From Nonomuraea sp. PA05 (GTDB lineage: Bacteria; Actinomycetota; Actinomycetes; Streptosporangiales; Streptosporangiaceae), in the NCBI RefSeq assembly GCF_008086045.1, contig NZ_VSEY01000049.1:1-64000 (forward strand): DNA of 64,000 nucleotides, read 5' to 3'. The notes under the pieces are model-generated. The model had not been told where the DNA came from. It was given only the letters and a program-made list of their open reading frames with translations, and searched no databases. The position numbers and the translations under genes were made by a program. Below are positions 1 through 6,591 of this stretch, piece after piece. Position 1 is the first letter of the stretch, and every line of letters starts with the position of its first letter.

Positions 1-40
1 GCTGGGGTGTGGCTGGTTGGGGTGTGGCTGGTTGGGGTGT
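1..40. repeat. 15-bp tandem repeat inside MFS gene
   Basis: GGCTGGTTGGGGTGT occurs at 11-25 and 26-40, with a shortened copy at 1-10. It is in frame and gives repeated Gly-Val-Ala-Gly-Trp in a hydrophobic segment. The left edge of the window hides the full array. Confidence 0.75.
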
Positions 41-800
41 GATGGCGGTGATGGTGAGTGTCGGGTTGCTGGTCGTCGCGATGCCTGCCGCTTTCGGGCT
101 GCCCTCGGCTGGTGTGCCTTCCGATGCCGGCAGCCAGGGGCCGTCCTCTGTCGGGCGGCGCGCGGTGGGTGGGTGGCGCGTCGTCCGGGACGAGGTGCGG
201 GCCGGGTTTCGGGCGATCGTGTCGAACGGGCCTTTGCGGCGGGCCACTTCGGCGTCCATGGTGTCGTGTTGCGGGCTGGCCATGATGGTCGTGTCCGCGC
301 CTGTGCTCGGTGCCCGGGTGAGCGGGGGGAGCGGGCTTGGCGCGTTGTTGCTGGCCGTCACCGCCGCGGCCGGGCTGGTGGCCAACGCCGCGCTGGCCGT
401 TGCCTCCCGGCGGGGCGGCACGGTCTCTTGGTGGGAAGGCGTGCAGGCTGCCGGGACGGCGGTGCTGGGGGCCGGGATGGTGGTGATGGCCCTCTCGGGG
501 ACGTACTGGATGGCCGTGGTGGGGGCCGCGGTGGCGGGGGTGGGTGAGGGGCCGCAGCTCACCGCGCTCTTCGCGGTACGTCATCGCGAAGCGCCCGCCC
601 GGCTGCGAGGTCAAGTCTTCACCACGGGGGCCAGTTTGAAGATCACCTCATTCGCGATCGGTGCGGCGCTGGCGGGGCCGCTGGCCGCGTACTCGGTGAG
701 TCTCGCGCTGGTGACCGGTGCGGCGCTGCAGGCGCTCGCCGTCGCGGTGCTCGTCGCCCCGCGGTGGGTGGGCGTGCGGCGGCCAGTCGGTGGCGGGTGA
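3..800 (+). CDS. MFS transporter, C-terminal part (5' end outside window)
   Basis: The frame is open to the left edge, so the N-terminal half lies outside the window. The visible part has about six hydrophobic segments separated by a basic loop (GWRVVRDEVRAGFRAIV) typical of the central cytoplasmic loop of major facilitator exporters. It ends with GVGEGPQLTALFAVRHREAP and RGQVFTTGASLKITSFAIG, which resembles the last helices of drug-efflux-type MFS proteins where small residues pack. Role inferred: proton-driven efflux of a small molecule across the cytoplasmic membrane; the substrate cannot be told. A GTG at 9 is in frame but lies inside a 15-bp repeat and is not a credible start. The gene faces the CGNR gene across a minisatellite. 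Confident of MFS fold, not of function. Confidence 0.7.
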   Translation, partial: WGVAGWGVAGWGVMAVMVSVGLLVVAMPAAFGLPSAGVPSDAGSQGPSSVGRRAVGGWRVVRDEVRAGFRAIVSNGPLRRATSASMVSCCGLAMMVVSAPVLGARVSGGSGLGALLLAVTAAAGLVANAALAVASRRGGTVSWWEGVQAAGTAVLGAGMVVMALSGTYWMAVVGAAVAGVGEGPQLTALFAVRHREAPARLRGQVFTTGASLKITSFAIGAALAGPLAAYSVSLALVTGAALQALAVAVLVAPRWVGVRRPVGGG

Positions 801-1005
801 CCTGCGTGGCTTGGCTGGCGGCGGCGAGGTGCGTGAGCGGCCGAGGTCAGCAGGTGGCGGAGGTCAGCAGGTGGCGGGTGCATCAGCGCGTCCGCGGGTG
901 GCGGGAAGGTCCGCGGGTGGCGGGGACGTCAGCGGGCGGCGCGGAGACCAACGGGTGGCGCGGAGGTCAGCGGGTGGCGCGGAGGTCAGCGGGTGGCGGG
1001 GGAGG
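785..1005. repeat. Degenerate 17-20 bp minisatellite between convergent genes, made of CGNR-gene 3' ends
   Basis: About eight imperfect units with core GGAGGTCAGCGGGTGGCG lie between the MFS stop and the CGNR stop. The two units nearest the CGNR gene are exact over 19 bp. On the minus strand each good unit reads GCCACCCGCTGACCTCCGC, that is, the last codons of the CGNR gene with its TGA stop. The array therefore copies the gene's 3' end outward. The MFS 3' end (GGTGGCGGGTGA) resembles the unit too. No gene is seen in this gap. Confidence 0.8.
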
Positions 1006-1528
1006 TGCGGGAGCGGTGGGCGGCGACGCGTTCCCTGGTGGCGCAGCGGGTGCTGCAGTAGCGGCGGGGGCTGCCGCCGCCCACGTCGAGGTACGGTCGT
1101 CCGCAGCCAGCCGACGCGCACAGCCCGCCCGGTATCCGTTGCTGGTCGGCGAGCAGTACTGCCAGGGCCATGGCCGACGACGTCAGGAACCACTCCGCCC
1201 ATGGAGCGTCGTCCGCGCCGTCGACGTGCAGGTGCCAGCTGGTCGTCCCGTTGTGGCTGGTCAGGCGGGGAGGACGGGCGGAGTCTGCGAGGAGCTGGTT
1301 GAGCTGGGCCGCCGCCTCGCCGGTGGTGGCGGCGGCCAGCACGTCGCGCAGGTGTGCCGCTGCCGTGCGCATCGCGGTCACGTCGTCGTCGGTGAGGTGG
1401 AGTTCTCCGGTTTCGCCGTGTTCGCGTAGAACCTGTGTCACCGAGGCGACGGACGGCGGCTCGTACAGCAGCGCCACGCACAGGTCCACGGCCCGCACGG
1501 CCATCGCCTTGGTCGAGAACACCTTCAC
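986..1528 (-). CDS. CGNR zinc-finger / ABATE-domain putative transcription factor
   Basis: 180 residues, matching the usual size of the family. The N-terminal part (about 1-125) matches the ABATE (DUF1470) stress-sensing domain: LCVALL, a helix LRDVLAAATTGEAAAQLNQLL, then SWHLHV and a hydrophobic helix TSSAMALAVLLA. The C-terminal part is a CGNR zinc finger with Cys137, Cys142, Cys158 and Cys162 in CASAGCGRPYLD and RRYCSTRCATRERVAAHR. Family knowledge suggests a DNA-binding regulator of stress or antibiotic response. The GTG start at 1528 has a TANNNT box six bases upstream and no Shine-Dalgarno, so it is probably leaderless. It converges on the MFS gene. The C-terminal tail (RTSPATR) lies in the minisatellite, so its length may vary among strains. 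Confidence 0.85.
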   Translation of the reverse strand: MKVFSTKAMAVRAVDLCVALLYEPPSVASVTQVLREHGETGELHLTDDDVTAMRTAAAHLRDVLAAATTGEAAAQLNQLLADSARPPRLTSHNGTTSWHLHVDGADDAPWAEWFLTSSAMALAVLLADQQRIPGGLCASAGCGRPYLDVGGGSPRRYCSTRCATRERVAAHRSRTSPATR

Positions 1529-1534
1529 CGTTGC

Positions 1535-1540
1535 AGGGTA
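1535..1540 (-). promoter_or_regulatory. -10 box of CGNR gene (leaderless start)
   Basis: TACCCT on the minus strand ends six bases before the GTG at 1528. This is the spacing expected if transcription begins at the start codon. No clear -35 hexamer is visible. Confidence 0.4.
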
Positions 1541-1607
1541 TGCCGGAGCAGCAGGGCGGTGTGGCCGAAGCGCTTCGCCGCCGGAGCCGGTCAGCCGCCG
1601 GAGCCGG

Positions 1608-2633
1608 TCAGCCGCCGCAGGCCGCGAAGAAGAACGAGTCGCGCAGGACCGTGTACCGGTCGCGGACCCGCACCGTGCCCGTCGCCGTGTCGATCTGCAC
1701 GATCGTCATCCGGGTCGAGCCGGACACGTCGCTGGCCAGGTGGGCGGTGACCTGCGTGTCGCCCGTCCAGTCGAGCATCTGCACATCCCCGGCGGGCAGC
1801 TTGACGCGCATGCGGCCGGCGAGCTGGTCGCCCTGCGAGTCGTAGGTGACCAGCTCCGCCTTGGAGCCGGACAGCAGGCTGGCCACGGTACGCCCGTCAC
1901 CGGCCAGCGCCTGCGGGACGTTGGCCGCGATGACCTGCGGCGGGGTGACGCGCCGCAGCTCCTCGCCGGTGCCGGAGTGGATGACCAGGTCGGTGACGTT
2001 CTCGGCGCCCTCGGCGGTGGCCAGCAGCTCGTCGCCGTCGCCGCTGAAGCCGAGCACCGACGACTCGGGAGGCAGGGTGCCGAGCAGGTTGCCGGTGGCC
2101 GTGTCGAAGATGCGGGTTCCGGAGGGTTTGTCGCCGCCGACGACCGCGGCGAGCCGGGCGCCGTCGTCGGACAGCAGCAGCGTCACCTCGTACTGCGCCA
2201 CCTTGGGCAGCGCGTCCGCCGCGAGCCGCTTGACGCCGCCGCCGAGGGTGCGCACGGCCAGGGGTCCCTGTTCGGTGAAGTACGCCACCCGCCGGCCGTT
2301 CCCGCTGACCGCGACCGGGGCGGGGACGTAGCGGTTGGGCGAGCCGTCAGCCTCCTTCGCCACGCCTTGGGCGTCGGGCAGGATGGTGCGGCTGCCGTCG
2401 TGCATGACGAGCCGCCAGTCGCCGCACGGCCTGGCACCGCCGCCCTTGACGGGGCAGCTCTTGATGGAGGCGTACCGGATGCTGTGGTCGTGGGCGGTGT
2501 GGGCGGACGGTGCGTGCACAGGCGCTGCGTGCACAGGCGCAGTGTGGGCGGACGCCGGCCAGGTGAGGGCCGGGGCGAGGGCTGAGGTCAGGGCCGAGGC
2601 GATGGCCAGTGTGGTGATGGTCTTGAAGCGCAT
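1608..2633 (-). CDS. Secreted beta-propeller-like protein (paralogue B)
   Basis: 341 residues from the ATG at 2633. That start is preferred over the GTG at 2642 because GGGGGAG lies eight bases before it. A signal peptide (RFKTITTLAIASALTSALAPALTWPASA) is followed by a His/Ala-rich stretch of HTAPVHAAPVH type. The rest has repeated motifs of the kind seen in TolB/WD40-like propellers: VAVSGNGRRVAYF, LLLSDDGARLAAVV, VLGFSGDGDELLAT, ALAGDGRTVASLL. Two Cys (SCPVKGGGARPCGDW) also occur in the upstream paralogue and may form a disulfide. No catalytic motif is seen. The upstream paralogue's stop lies just before this start, so the two are translationally coupled. Function unknown; likely an extracellular binding or structural protein. 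Confidence 0.75.
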   Translation of the reverse strand: MRFKTITTLAIASALTSALAPALTWPASAHTAPVHAAPVHAPSAHTAHDHSIRYASIKSCPVKGGGARPCGDWRLVMHDGSRTILPDAQGVAKEADGSPNRYVPAPVAVSGNGRRVAYFTEQGPLAVRTLGGGVKRLAADALPKVAQYEVTLLLSDDGARLAAVVGGDKPSGTRIFDTATGNLLGTLPPESSVLGFSGDGDELLATAEGAENVTDLVIHSGTGEELRRVTPPQVIAANVPQALAGDGRTVASLLSGSKAELVTYDSQGDQLAGRMRVKLPAGDVQMLDWTGDTQVTAHLASDVSGSTRMTIVQIDTATGTVRVRDRYTVLRDSFFFAACGG

Positions 2634-2638
2634 GTCGT

Positions 2639-3676
2639 TCACTCCCCCGCAACCGCGAACGTGTAGTTCTTACCGATCTTGTACGTCTCGTCCTGAGTGA
2701 CCAGCCCGTGCCCGGGACCGACGGTGAGCACCCGTATCACCGCCGAGTTCCCCACATCAGCGGTCTTCGCATAGGTCACCCTGAGCCGAGCCCCCTCCCA
2801 CCACGCGCTCGAAGGCGACAAGCCACCTCCGACCGGCACGTCCACCCCCTCCGACAACTCCCCCGTCGCCAGGTCATAGGTACGGATCCGCGCCCTGTCC
2901 CCCTGCACGAGCACCGCCACCGTGGTCCCGTCGGCGGCCAGCGCCCAGGCGGCGGCGTTCACGACGACCTGGGGCGGCGTGCTGCGGATCGAGTCACCAC
3001 CGGCCCCGAGGGCGTACAGGGTGGTGGTGTTGTCGTCCATCTGCCGGGTGGCCAGCACTTCGCCGCCGTCGGCGCTGAAGCCGAGCACCCCGTACCTGGG
3101 CGGCAGCGTGACTGTCTCTCCGCTGGCGGCGGTGACGACCTTGGTGGGCAGGCGGTCCTCGTCGTCGTAGTAGTCGATCAGCACCCGGTCCCCCGACAGG
3201 GACAGGCGGACGGCCATCTCGTCGCTGCCGATGCCCGCGGGTCTGGCGGACCGGGGCAGTGCGGTGGGCGGGCCGCCGGCGACGGGCTGGACGACCAGGC
3301 GGTGGTCGCGGGCGCGTTCGTACAGGATGACGCTGCCGTCACCGCTGACGGCGAACGTGCCCGCGTGGTGCGCACGGCGGCCCTTGCCGTCGACGCCTCG
3401 GGCCGCGGCGGCGCGCACGGTGACCTGGCGGCCGTCGCGCAGGCTCAGGCGCCAGGCGCCGCAGGGGTCGGTGTCCTGGCGTTTCTTGTCGTGGCAGCTC
3501 TTGATCCAGGCGGCTCTGGCCACCGGTTGCGCGCCCCAGACGTGTGCCTGGGTAGCGATGGCCGGGTGTGTCGGGGTGGTGAGGGCCGCGGGTGCCGGGG
3601 CGGCAAAAGCGCGTGTCGGGGTGGCGATGACCGCGGGCGCGAGGAGTGCGACGGCGATCAGTGAGGAGTGCCTCAT
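2639..3676 (-). CDS. Secreted beta-propeller-like protein (paralogue A)
   Basis: 345 residues from the ATG at 3676, chosen because AAAGGA lies just upstream; the longer GTG start at 3697 adds seven residues before the signal peptide. The signal peptide is RHSSLIAVALLAPAVIATPTRAFA. The mature part shares SCxxK...PCGAWRLxxRDG with paralogue B and has the same spaced motifs (FAVSGDGSVILYE, VRLSLSGDRVLIDY, VLGFSADGGEVLAT, ALAADGTTVAVLV), indicating a multi-blade propeller. The shared spacing STPPQVVVNAAAWALA versus VTPPQVIAANVPQALA shows a tandem duplication of the gene. No enzyme residues are recognisable. Regulation is not evident; it is probably the first gene of a two-gene unit. Confidence 0.75.
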   Translation of the reverse strand: MRHSSLIAVALLAPAVIATPTRAFAAPAPAALTTPTHPAIATQAHVWGAQPVARAAWIKSCHDKKRQDTDPCGAWRLSLRDGRQVTVRAAAARGVDGKGRRAHHAGTFAVSGDGSVILYERARDHRLVVQPVAGGPPTALPRSARPAGIGSDEMAVRLSLSGDRVLIDYYDDEDRLPTKVVTAASGETVTLPPRYGVLGFSADGGEVLATRQMDDNTTTLYALGAGGDSIRSTPPQVVVNAAAWALAADGTTVAVLVQGDRARIRTYDLATGELSEGVDVPVGGGLSPSSAWWEGARLRVTYAKTADVGNSAVIRVLTVGPGHGLVTQDETYKIGKNYTFAVAGE

Positions 3677-3730
3677 GGCTGTGGTCCTTTCCCTCACCCC
3701 CTTAGAGTCGGACCCGCCGTGGCCGGTTGG

Positions 3731-4204
3731 TCACAGATGGGACACGAGCAGGGCGGCGAGCCGGTCCATCGACTCCCGGCCGCCGCGGGGCCCGTCGGCG
3801 CGGATGATCGCGTCGCGGGCCTCCACGGTCGGGTGCACGGAGCGGGCGGTGTAGCGGGTCCGGCCGTCCGTCTGCGTCAGGGTGACGGTCTCCAGCGCCA
3901 CCTCCTCGGGCGCGCCTTCGAACTCCCACGTCCGTACGTAACGCTCGGGCGGGACGACGGCGTGGTAGACGCCGCTGAAGCCCCACTCCCGGCCCCGGGC
4001 GTCGGCGTTGACGAACCGCCACCGCCCGCCCGGCGTGACCTCCATGCGGTCGACGCGGGTGGTCAGGAAGTTCGGCCCCCACCATCGCGGGATCAGCGCC
4101 GGATCCGTGACGACGCGGAAGACCAGGTCAGGCGGGGCGTCGAAGTGCCGGATCATGACGATGTCCTGCCGTCCGGGCTCGATCACGAAGTCGGTGTCGG
4201 TCAC
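3731..4204 (-). CDS. SRPBCC (AHSA1-like) domain protein
   Basis: 157 residues, the normal size for an AHSA1/START-type protein. Diagnostic pieces are the N-terminal strand IVMIRHFDAPPDLVFRVVTD, the RWWGP motif (about 40-44), TPGGRWRF and a C-terminal helix RESMDRLAALLVSHL. These proteins bind hydrophobic ligands in a helix-grip cavity; the ligand is unknown. The gene follows an ArsR regulator, a very common pair in which the regulator controls the SRPBCC gene. Its GTG overlaps the stop of a 22-codon mini-ORF by GTGA. That mini-ORF arose by duplication of this gene's own start region. Confidence 0.85.
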   Translation of the reverse strand: MTDTDFVIEPGRQDIVMIRHFDAPPDLVFRVVTDPALIPRWWGPNFLTTRVDRMEVTPGGRWRFVNADARGREWGFSGVYHAVVPPERYVRTWEFEGAPEEVALETVTLTQTDGRTRYTARSVHPTVEARDAIIRADGPRGGRESMDRLAALLVSHL

Positions 4205-4286
4205 GCTGAGGTCCTTTTCCTGACGATGTCCTGCCGTCCCGGCTCGATCAGGAGCTCGGTGCCGGTCACGCTGAGGGTCCTTCCTG
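4157..4286. repeat. 65-bp tandem duplication spanning the arsR/SRPBCC stop-start junction
   Basis: Copy 1 is 4157-4221 and copy 2 is 4222-4286, with a handful of mismatches. Each copy carries a purine-rich Shine-Dalgarno (AGGAAAAGGA or AGGAAGGA), the CCTCAGCGTGACC junction and the first 16 codons of the downstream gene. Confidence 0.9.
4201..4269 (-). pseudogene. 22-codon mini-ORF: duplicated 5' end of the SRPBCC gene
   Basis: It starts with GTG overlapping the ArsR stop (GTGA) and ends with TGA overlapping the SRPBCC start (GTGA). The peptide begins MTGTELLIEPGRQDIV, nearly the same as the SRPBCC start MTDTDFVIEPGRQDIV. It then runs into the next copy's ribosome-binding region (RKRTSA) and stops, because the 65-bp duplication is not a multiple of three. 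It may still relay ribosomes from arsR to the SRPBCC gene. Confidence 0.8.
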
Positions 4287-4601
4287 AATGCGCCGGATCT
4301 CTTGTTCCAGCCGGTCGAACCGGCCGCTCCAGCGGTCGCGGTAGCGGTCGATCCAGGCGGAGGCGGTCTCCAGCGGCGCGGTCTCCAGGCGGCAGGGCCG
4401 CCACTGGGCGTCGCGGCCCCTGCTGATCAGGCCCGCCCGCTCCAGCACCTTGAGGTGCTTGGAGACCGCCTGGAGGCTCATCTCGAACGGCTCCGCCAGC
4501 TCGTTGACGGTCGCCTCCCCCTCGGCCAGCCGCGCCAGGATCGCCCGCCGCGTCGGGTCGGCGAGCGCGGCGAAGGTGAGGCTGAGCTGGTCGTCGGGCA
4601 T
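4266..4601 (-). CDS. ArsR-family winged-helix repressor
   Basis: 111 residues, typical of ArsR/SmtB regulators. It opens with the signature FAALADPTRRAILARLAEGE. The HTH follows (TVNELAEPFEMSLQAVSKHLKVLERAGLI, about 32-60) with the beta-hairpin wing GRDAQWRPCRL. No metal-binding Cys cluster (ELCVC) is present, so it is the SRPBCC-linked type rather than a metal sensor. The C-terminal tail SAWIDRYRDRWSGRFDRLEQEIRR is the usual dimerisation helix. AGGAAG lies ten bases before the ATG. A TAGGGT -10-like box sits near 4638-4643, overlapping the SDR stop. Downstream is the SRPBCC gene, through the duplicated junction. Confidence 0.9.
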   Translation of the reverse strand: MPDDQLSLTFAALADPTRRAILARLAEGEATVNELAEPFEMSLQAVSKHLKVLERAGLISRGRDAQWRPCRLETAPLETASAWIDRYRDRWSGRFDRLEQEIRRIQEGPSA

Positions 4602-4640
4602 GCTCGGCGGTCTTCCTGTCAGGCGGACGGTGCGATCACC

Positions 4641-5378
4641 CTAGTGGTCCACGATCGTGCCGCAGGAGAGGTTGAGGGTGGCCGAGGTCATGGCGGCGGC
4701 CAGGTCGGAGGCGGCGAACGCGGCCACGTTCCCGACGTCGGCGAGCGTGGCGGCGCGCTTGAGCAGGGTGGCCTCGGCGATGGCGGCGGCGATCTCGTCC
4801 CTGGGAGCGAAGCCCTCCGGCAGGCTTTCCGGGATGCCGCCGGTGACCAGGGTGAGGACGCGGACGCCGGCCGGGCCGTACTCGCACGCGAACTGGCGCC
4901 GCATGCTCTCCATGGCGTCGAGCGCCACCTTGAGCCCGCCGAGCCCGGGCTGGGTCTGCGGCCCGCCGCCGCCGAACATGAGGATGACTCCGCCGCCGGG
5001 CACCATGTGCCGGACGGCGGCCCTGGCCGTGAGGAACTGGGTGCGGGTGGCCACCTCGATCGGCCGCAGGAACTCGGCGGCGGAGATCTCGCCGAGCGGG
5101 CGTTGCACGTCCTGGATGCCGATGGCGTTGAAGGAGACGTCGATGCGGCCCGCACGTTCGGCGACGGAGCCGGTGAAGGCGTCGACGGCGGCCTCGTCGA
5201 GCGCGTCGACCTGGGCGGCCTCCGCTCCGGGAAGGGCGGCGGCGAGCGCGTCGAGCTTGTCGCGGGTGCGTCCGGCGAGGAAGACGCGGGCGCCTTCGCG
5301 GGCGAAGGCCCTGGCCGCCGCGCCGCCGATGAATCCGCCTGCGCCGTATACGACGGCGATCTTGTTCTCGAGGAGCAT
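4641..5378 (-). CDS. Atypical short-chain dehydrogenase/reductase lacking the catalytic Tyr
   Basis: 245 residues from the ATG at 5378; AGGAGG lies eight bases upstream, better than the TTG at 5387. The Rossmann motif is VVYGAGGFIGGAAARAFAREGARV, an SDR-like Gly pattern. NAIG replaces the usual NNAG. Where YxxxK should be there is PGLGGLKVALDAM: the Lys is kept but the Tyr position is Leu. The preceding Ser region reads ILMFGGGGP with no Ser. Classical redox catalysis is therefore doubtful. The C-terminal motif VLTLVTGGIPESLP fits the SDR PG/TG segment. It may be a non-catalytic or altered member. A strong inverted repeat overlaps its promoter, so it is probably tightly repressed. Confidence 0.8.
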   Translation of the reverse strand: MLLENKIAVVYGAGGFIGGAAARAFAREGARVFLAGRTRDKLDALAAALPGAEAAQVDALDEAAVDAFTGSVAERAGRIDVSFNAIGIQDVQRPLGEISAAEFLRPIEVATRTQFLTARAAVRHMVPGGGVILMFGGGGPQTQPGLGGLKVALDAMESMRRQFACEYGPAGVRVLTLVTGGIPESLPEGFAPRDEIAAAIAEATLLKRAATLADVGNVAAFAASDLAAAMTSATLNLSCGTIVDH

Positions 5379-5379
5379 T

Positions 5380-5441
5380 GTATTCAACCTCCTGGTTAAT
5401 CAACCTATAAGTTGAATACAGGCCATGACGAACTATGTCAA
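5380..5441 (-). promoter_or_regulatory. Promoter with flanking inverted repeat upstream of SDR gene
   Basis: On the minus strand a perfect -35 TTGACA (5441-5436) is followed after 17 bp by TATTCA (5418-5413). GTATTCAAC at 5380-5388 and its exact inverse GTTGAATAC at 5411-5419 lie 31 bp apart centre to centre, about three helical turns. One arm overlaps the -10 and the other lies beside the ribosome-binding site. This is the geometry of a repressor site. An imperfect palindrome GGTTAATCAACC sits between them. Confidence 0.6.
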
Positions 5442-5447
5442 GGGCCA

Positions 5448-5807
5448 TCACAGGGGACGGCGGCCGGCGAAGCCCAGCTCCGTACGGTGATACCAGCCCA
5501 GCTCGCGCTCGCCCTCGATCCAGCACAGCCGCACGGAGGCGCCGTCGAGCAGCGAGGGGAAGTCGACCAGCACCGGCGCGATGCCCTTGACCTCGATGCC
5601 CTGCTCGTTCCAGCCGCTCAGGATCTCCTCGATCCTGGCCTGCAGCCCCTTCAGCTCGGGCAGGCCGCCCAGCTCGGACCGGCCGCCGGCGCGCCGCTGG
5701 AAGTCGATCTCGGCCAGGTCGGCACGGGCCGCGATCAGCTCCGCGGCCTGCTCGATGACGGCGGGGAGCAGCGCGCGGGCCTCGTCGAGGGTGAAGATCC
5801 GCTCCAT
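5448..5807 (-). CDS. DUF2203 domain protein
   Basis: 119 residues. It opens with FTLDEARALLPAVIEQAAELI, continues with a charged helix (GGRSELGGLPELKGLQARIEEILSGW), and ends with the family's diagnostic tail LCWIEGERELGWYHRTELGFAGRRPL. Proteins of this family are widespread small cytoplasmic proteins of unknown function; some have been annotated as cell-division proteins without proof. The ATG at 5807 has a TAACGT box six bases upstream (inside the end of the neighbouring GntR gene) and no Shine-Dalgarno, suggesting a leaderless message. The family is clear, the role is not. Confidence 0.85.
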   Translation of the reverse strand: MERIFTLDEARALLPAVIEQAAELIAARADLAEIDFQRRAGGRSELGGLPELKGLQARIEEILSGWNEQGIEVKGIAPVLVDFPSLLDGASVRLCWIEGERELGWYHRTELGFAGRRPL

Positions 5808-5813
5808 GGGCCC

Positions 5814-5819
5814 ACGTTA
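5814..5819 (-). promoter_or_regulatory. -10 box of DUF2203 gene
   Basis: TAACGT on the minus strand, six bases before the ATG at 5807, overlaps the GntR stop codon. It fits a leaderless start. Confidence 0.4.
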
Positions 5820-6497
5820 GCGGTTCGGCTCGTAGGCGTGGATGAGCAGCCGCTCGGCATGGTGCAGGTAGTCGTCGAGGTAGGCGGCGGCCTCATCGGG
5901 CCGCCCCGACTCGATCAGCTCGATCAGCGCGAGGTTGCGCTCGACGAACGGCTCGTGGAAGGCCCGCGGGTTCTCCATGACGTGGAAGACCAGGCGCAGC
6001 TCGGCCAGGAGCTGGCGCATGGCCTCGTCGATCCGCGGGCTGTCGTTCAGCGAGACGAGCGCCTGGTGGAAGCGGATGTTGGCGGTGCCGACGGCCTGCC
6101 AGTCGTCGGCGGCGACGGCTCTGCGGGCGTCGGCCACCGCCTCCTTGATCAAGGTCAGCGCCTCCTCCGACGGCTTACGCCGTACGGCGGCGCCCTCCAG
6201 GACGCGGCGAACGCGGTAGAGGTCGAGCACGTCCTCGACCGAGGGCAGCCGGACGAACACCCCCCGGTTGAGCCGGTGCTCCAGCAGCCCCTCGTGGCCG
6301 AGCAGCCGGAACGCCTCGCGCAGCGTGTTGCGTGACACGCCGAGCCCTTCCGAGATCGACTCCTCCGACAGCCGCTGGCCGGGCTGGAAGAAGCCCTCGC
6401 TGATGCGGTCGCGCAGGATGTCGGCCACTCGCTCCGCCGTGCTGCTGCGACCCAGCCGGGAGCGGTCCTGGGAGAGGTCGGCAACCACGTTATCCAC
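5817..6497 (-). CDS. GntR-family regulator (FCD/FadR subfamily)
   Basis: About 226 residues from the GTG at 6497; longer TTG starts to 6542 exist, but none has a convincing ribosome-binding site. The winged helix (about 20-85) includes VADILRDRISEGFFQPGQRLSEESISEGLGVSRNTLREAFRLLGHEGLLEHRLNRGVFV. The FCD all-helical effector domain follows, with the metal-site pattern of the subfamily (NIRFHQALVSL and the LHHAERLLIHAYE end). FCD regulators normally repress by default and are released by an organic acid. The gene diverges from an MHS-type transporter, which it most likely controls. The shared 49-95 bp intergenic region holds an imperfect inverted repeat. Confidence 0.85.
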   Translation of the reverse strand: MDNVVADLSQDRSRLGRSSTAERVADILRDRISEGFFQPGQRLSEESISEGLGVSRNTLREAFRLLGHEGLLEHRLNRGVFVRLPSVEDVLDLYRVRRVLEGAAVRRKPSEEALTLIKEAVADARRAVAADDWQAVGTANIRFHQALVSLNDSPRIDEAMRQLLAELRLVFHVMENPRAFHEPFVERNLALIELIESGRPDEAAAYLDDYLHHAERLLIHAYEPNR

Positions 6498-6537
6498 AAT
6501 TAACAGGGAATCATGGAGCAAACCTCTTGTCGAATTG

Positions 6538-6558
6538 TTCAACGATTCATATGTTGAT
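6538..6558. promoter_or_regulatory. Candidate GntR operator in divergent intergenic region
   Basis: TTCAAC at 6538-6543 and GTTGAT at 6553-6558 form an imperfect inverted repeat between the GntR gene and the transporter, in a locally AT-rich stretch. Position and geometry fit autoregulation plus control of the transporter. The assignment to GntR is inferred from context only. Confidence 0.4.
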
Positions 6559-6591
6559 GCTTATCCCCCCTCTAACTCAAGGAGCGATCGG

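Noticed and set aside
785..1005. Possible CRISPR array
   Set aside because: Units of 17-20 bp are contiguous with no unique spacers; this is a minisatellite.
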